From Ketobacter sp036337295 (GTDB lineage Bacteria > Pseudomonadota > Gammaproteobacteria > Pseudomonadales > Ketobacteraceae), in the NCBI GenBank assembly GCA_036337295.1, contig JAYZEN010000009.1, positions 359,707 to 423,706 of the forward strand: 64,000 bases of DNA, written 5' to 3'. How positions within the stretch are numbered: position 1 is the first letter of the stretch; every line of letters starts with the position of its first letter. Below, piece by piece: positions 61,033 through 64,000 of this stretch. Below the pieces are notes generated by a model. The model worked only from the letters and a program-made list of their open reading frames with translations, did no database searches and was not told the DNA's origin. The position numbers and the translations under genes are program-made.

Positions 61033-61566
61033 TTATATCTCGCCTCGCTCGTATTTCTCTCCTAACGTTTTCCAGAGTTCCAGTAACCCATAATCGTACA
61101 AGAGATCGTAGTCAAGGTTGAGGTTGGTAGGTTCGTAATAATCAGGATCTGCGTTTGCCCCGCTTGCGTCTCTAGACCAATTTGTAATTTCATAGCCTTT
61201 TGTTGTGCTTCCTACAGAAAGCATCTCTCCATCTACGTCCTGATCTCCACTGGTCATTGCGCCAGCATGCAGTCCACCGGTGGCGGGAGGCTTTATGAAG
61301 TCCTCCAAAGCTTTCGGAAACCAGGGCAGGACTTTTATTGGGAAGTCTTTTTGGCGGCAAATATATTTTTCCTGTCCTGAGATCACTGTTGTATATGTGA
61401 TTAGAATAGAAAGACTGTCGCCTCGTTTGATGAACATGTAAGCGGGGTTGTTTTTTTTATTTCCTTTGCGTAACTCAGCAATGCACTCTGATTCAGGCGG
61501 TAACTGATCATGGCGTGTGATCTCCGGCAAGGGAGCTAAAAGAGGGTAATTTGGTATGTAGCTCAT
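61033..61566 (-). CDS. Island family protein, intact copy
   Basis: A 177-residue soluble protein, not recognised. It is the best full-length representative of the family. It opens MSYIPNYPLLAPLPEITRHD, has a beta-rich half (AYMFIKRGDSLSILITYTT, YICRQKDFPIKVLPWFPKAL), then IKPPATGGLHAGAMTSGD, VDGEMLSVGSTTKGYEITNWSRD and DYYEPTNLNLDYDLLYDYGLLELWK. About 80 percent of the last ~95 residues match the truncated copy at 63335. No signal peptide or membrane helix. Small, acidic, repeated, AT-rich genes of this kind in an island resemble immunity proteins, but no toxin is identified. Confidence 0.75.
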   Translation of the reverse strand: MSYIPNYPLLAPLPEITRHDQLPPESECIAELRKGNKKNNPAYMFIKRGDSLSILITYTTVISGQEKYICRQKDFPIKVLPWFPKALEDFIKPPATGGLHAGAMTSGDQDVDGEMLSVGSTTKGYEITNWSRDASGANADPDYYEPTNLNLDYDLLYDYGLLELWKTLGEKYERGEI

Positions 61567-61621
61567 TGCAATCCATTGACAGGGCGAGAATTTTTAAACA
61601 TGGATATTCGGTTAACGGTCT

Positions 61622-62158
61622 TCAGATGTCTCCGCCTTCATACGTATCACCCAGTGATTTCCAGAGATCTAGAAAGCCGAGTCGGTACAGAAAGTCGTAG
61701 TTCAGCGATATCTCAATAGAGCTGTAGTATTCTTCGGGGTTATAATTATCATTCGAATGATCATTGCGGGACCGATTAATAAAACAGTAACCATCAGTTG
61801 TGCTGCCTACAGCTTGCATTTCGCCATCGACATTTTCGTCGTTGCTGACCATGGCTCCAGCATGAAGTCTGCCATCAGCGGGAGGCTTGCGGAACTCATC
61901 TAACGCTTTCGGAAATCAGCTGAGAGCGCGGACTGGATAGTCGTACTGGTCACAAAAATACTGATCTAGTGGACCCGCGTGATAGGATGTCAGTATAGCC
62001 AAATGACCTCGATGTTTAACAAAAGTGAAAAGCTTGTCTCGGCCTGAAGTGTTATCGAGACATTCACCCAGCTTAATTGTCCCAGCAGGAAGCTGGTTGT
62101 GTCGTTCGATTGCTGAAAGAGATTTCAAAACGGCATATGGCGGTTTTGTATGGCTCAT
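61622..62158 (-). pseudogene. Island family copy interrupted by a TGA at a conserved Trp codon
   Basis: The frame from ATG 62158 (MSHTKPPYAV) is open to an in-frame TGA at 61916-61918, then continues in the same frame to 61622. Together the halves match the family along its length: LAILTSYHAG, QYFCDQYDYPVRALS, [TGA] FPKALDEFRKPPADGRLHAGAM, VDGEMQAVGSTTDGY, and LDLWKSLGDTYEGGDI. Both related copies have Trp (WFPKAL) at the TGA, so TGG to TGA is the single lesion. The downstream half could restart at ATG 61852, but there is no ribosome site. A decayed upstream frame ends in a TGA that overlaps the ATG (ATGA). Confidence 0.8.
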
Positions 62159-62553
62159 AGTGGAGTCAGTCCTGTGATGATGTTGATCGCTCCAGCATTG
62201 TGTAGCTGTTTGAGTTTTATTTCGTTGCGCTCAAAGTTAAGAGTTTCTACAGCTCCAAACTCGTTGTTGGAACTTGAATAAATTTCCTTGGTAAGGCTGT
62301 TTCATTAAATAATCATGATTTCTATTTTGTCTTGTGGTATGTCGGCGGAGACTTGGCTAGTCTTCCTCGGCTGCTCCGGAATCCCGTCGGTCTGCCCAGC
62401 TCTCTGCTTCCACTAAAATGCTTGTTTTCTCAGCTCTGCTTCAATGGCTGCCTTTTCCTGATCTTCGGAGACAACAATTTCCTGCAGGGCGGCCGCGATT
62501 TCTCGACGGGTTTGATCTGCGTGTCTTCTATCTTTAGCTAAAATACTAAGCGG
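62155..62553 (-). pseudogene. Decayed reading frame ending at the ATGA overlap
   Basis: On the minus strand one frame reads ILAKDRRHADQTRREIAAAL, then helix-like LQEIVVSEDQEKAAIEAELR, up to TAG at 62413-62415. It resumes to a TAA-TGA pair at 62302-62307 and then gives 48 more residues ending NAGAINIITGLTPL, with the stop (62155-62157) overlapping the next ATG by four bases. There is no start codon or ribosome site. The composition looks protein-like. I read it as a remnant of a larger protein whose C-terminus was encoded directly before the family copy, as in effector-immunity pairs. An alternative frame in the middle (LVEAESWADRRDSGAAEED-stop) may reflect a frameshift. Confidence 0.4.
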
Positions 62554-62615
62554 TTACATGTGAATGCATATTTGCCATCACTAAATTCACAAGCAAGTGA
62601 AATCCCAGGTAGTGT

Positions 62616-63218
62616 TTATGCCTGAAATGATTCCAGATCACTAAATAGAGTATCCCTGTCATCAATGCCAAGGGACGTTAATTTGTTCTTCAACTCAAAG
62701 AACGCTTTGCTTTCATTCTTTGAATTGCATGTGTAACCGTTGTTACGAAGATAAAAGTCTGCCGCAAGGGATTTTACTTTTGGGTCGTATTCAGCTTCTA
62801 ATAAATTTCTGTAAAAGGTGTTTGCCGCTTTGGGTTCTGGGGAATTATTACGTATTAGCCACAGAGCTTCTTCTCTTTCCCAGTCTAAATAATGGCTGTA
62901 ATTTTCTATCATTTTATCTAAATACTCTTGGTCTCCGGTCGCTTTGTAGAGCGCGTTGTATACTCGATGGGTTCCTGCGCTTGTTCCAGGTGTTGCACTG
63001 CTGATGTATTGTTTAAACGCGTCTATTGCTTTTGTCTGGTCAAGGTACATTAGCCATTCAGTGACACCTGGGGCAATTAATTCTTGCTCGAGTAAATCGA
63101 AAGCTTTAGCTTTTTCAGCGTCGTTAAGGCTGTCAAAATGCGATTCGTTGTATCCATCTGCTTTTTGACTTCCAGTAGAGTTGTATTGTTTTAGGAAGTG
63201 GTCGAAGGTGGCTGTCAT
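62616..63218 (-). CDS. Helical island protein of unknown function
   Basis: A 200-residue, apparently all-helical soluble protein. It begins MTATFDHFLKQYNSTGSQKAD and contains repeated ~35-residue helix pairs (AFDLLEQELIAPGVTEWLMY, KAIDAFKQYISSATPGTSA, YNALYKATGDQEYLDKMIENY, REEALWLIRNN). That pattern suggests a small HEAT- or TPR-like superhelix. No similarity to the adjacent four-copy family was seen. It lies between two family copies, is on the same strand and is AT-rich. HEAT-like proteins often serve as immunity or adaptor proteins, but nothing here proves this. Confidence 0.72.
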   Translation of the reverse strand: MTATFDHFLKQYNSTGSQKADGYNESHFDSLNDAEKAKAFDLLEQELIAPGVTEWLMYLDQTKAIDAFKQYISSATPGTSAGTHRVYNALYKATGDQEYLDKMIENYSHYLDWEREEALWLIRNNSPEPKAANTFYRNLLEAEYDPKVKSLAADFYLRNNGYTCNSKNESKAFFELKNKLTSLGIDDRDTLFSDLESFQA

Positions 63219-63334
63219 TGTTGACCGTTAATAGATTTTTCCCAATTGTTTGGAGTCAGCGCTTAGGTTTCGAGTGTCGATTAATTCCATGAATAATTCC
63301 AATATTTGCTCTATCCGCTGGGCTCGATTCTTTA

Positions 63335-63742
63335 TTAGATCTCACCTCGTTCGTATTTCTCTCCTAACGTTTTCCACAGGTCCAGTAACCCATAATCGTA
63401 CAATAGCTCATAGTCAAGGCTTAGGCTGGTTGGTTCGTAGTAATCTGGATTTGCATCTACACCATTTGCGTCTCTGGACCAGTTTGTTATTTCGTAGCCA
63501 GTTGTGGTGCTCCCTATAGAAAGCATCTCGCCATCTATTTCCTGATCTCCACTGGTCATTGCCCCGGCATGCAGACCACCGTTAGCGGGTGGCTTTATGA
63601 GCTCTTCCAAAGCTTTTGGAAACCAGGAAAGGACTTTTAGTGGAAAGTCATATTGATCGCAAGAATATACAGGGCCGCTCTTCCATTCTGTTGTGTATGT
63701 TTCCAGTATGGATAAGTGCTTTCCTCTTTTTGCTAAGATCAT
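63335..63742 (-). pseudogene. 5'-truncated island family copy at the transposase junction
   Basis: The last ~135 residues of the family: MILAKRGKHLSILETYT, CDQYDFPLKVLSWFPKALEE, GGLHAGAMTSGDQEIDGEML, GYEITNWSRDANG, DYYEPTSLSLDYELLYDYGL. It is closely similar to the 61033 copy (about 80 percent over the C-terminal part). Family similarity stops at the Met encoded at 63742 (equal to the Met of AYMFIKRG), so ~43 N-terminal residues are missing. The frame continues upstream to a TTG at 63766, but those codons come from the transposase fragment on the other strand. Unless the inner ATG is used, the gene is probably dead. Confidence 0.8.
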
Positions 63743-63744
63743 GA

Positions 63745-64000
63745 GCACATCGTCTGAATGCGTCAACCGTCAAGAAAGCCTTGATTGAATTGCTCGGCCC
63801 CATCAAAGATCAGGTTAAAACCATTACCAGTGACAATGGCAGAGAATTTTCAGAACACCATGCCATCTCAAAAGCTCTCGATTGCCAGTTCTACTTCTGC
63901 CGTCCCTATTCTTCATTTGAACGAGGCACTGTGGAACGCATGAACCGCGAAATCCGAACACTGTACCCAAAGAAAACCGACTTCCATAAAATCGATAAAG
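63745..64000 (+). mobile_element. IS30-family transposase fragment (5'-truncated, runs off window)
   Basis: The plus-strand frame from 63745 reads AHRLNASTVKKALIELLGPI, then VKTITSDNGREFSEHHAISKA, CRPYSSFERGTVERMNREIR and LYPKKTDF, to the window end. These are the second Asp (SDNGREF) and the Glu (ERGT-E) blocks of an IS30-type DDE integrase core. The N-terminal helix-turn-helix and first Asp are missing because the frame meets a stop where the truncated family copy begins. So it is a joined fragment rather than a fresh insertion end, and no terminal inverted repeat is visible at the junction. Confidence 0.85.

Noticed and set aside
63228..63290. Minus-strand 20-codon frame (MELIDTRNLSADSK…) with a longer open stretch upstream (RIEQILELF)
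   Set aside because: Protein-like in composition but without ribosome site or start for the longer stretch; kept only as a possible remnant between two island genes.
1..64000. CRISPR arrays, tRNA and rRNA genes, riboswitches
   Set aside because: No regularly spaced repeats, cloverleaf or conserved RNA sequence was recognised anywhere in the window.

Overview
The window reads as a chromosome segment of a gammaproteobacterium. The basis is a YaiL/DUF2058 gene, an NsrR-controlled globin, a complete Gram-negative haem uptake operon, FecI/FecR/TonB signalling and an RND pump. Two acyl-CoA dehydrogenases, a propionyl-CoA synthetase and a quinohaemoprotein alcohol dehydrogenase would suit an aerobic lipid- or alkane-using marine lineage such as Alcanivorax/Ketobacter relatives; that placement is inference. 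No rRNA, tRNA or CRISPR array was seen. About 60 kb is dense, GC-rich and ordinary in codon use. The last 4 kb is visibly more AT-rich and looks acquired.

Layout. 1-9.6 kb: the start of a secreted PPC-repeat protein, a Tat-exported PhoD, an ABC1/UbiB-type kinase, and a translationally coupled pair made of a 986-residue coiled-coil protein of unknown function and a cytosolic PhoD-like enzyme. 9.8-18 kb: DUF2058, AsmA, DUF3817, an unknown periplasmic protein, an amidase, then MscS - MgtE-N/CBS - MgtE. 18-24.5 kb: PhoX-like, NadN-like and exported SurE-like phosphatases, then prpE. With PhoD at 1.3 kb this gives four exported enzymes able to release phosphate or process nucleotides.

24.6-37.4 kb is an iron region entirely on the minus strand: hmuRYSTUV behind two Fur boxes, and fecI-fecR-receptor-PepSY-small membrane protein behind another Fur box that abuts the -10 element. 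37.5-41 kb: an orphan small gene and cysH, then serA and serC. 41.2-49.6 kb: a truncated haemoglobin and NsrR divergent around two candidate NsrR operators, a PQQ/haem alcohol dehydrogenase, and a TetR regulator leading into an RND adaptor and pump. 49.8-51.8 kb: a tyrosinase-like lipoprotein with a small exported partner. 51.8-60.1 kb: a pair of acyl-CoA dehydrogenases (only one with its catalytic Glu), a hotdog protein, an EamA transporter, AMMECR1/MEMO1 partners, FieF, and a fused phosphotransferase/P-loop kinase.

60.2-64 kb is the most unusual part. Four members of one unrecognised protein family lie on the same strand: two intact, one interrupted by a TGA at a conserved Trp codon, and one 5'-truncated at the junction with an IS30-family transposase fragment. 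A decayed reading frame ends in a stop codon that overlaps the start of one copy (ATGA), as in toxin-immunity gene pairs. I read this as a decaying immunity-type array; the function is inferred from layout only.
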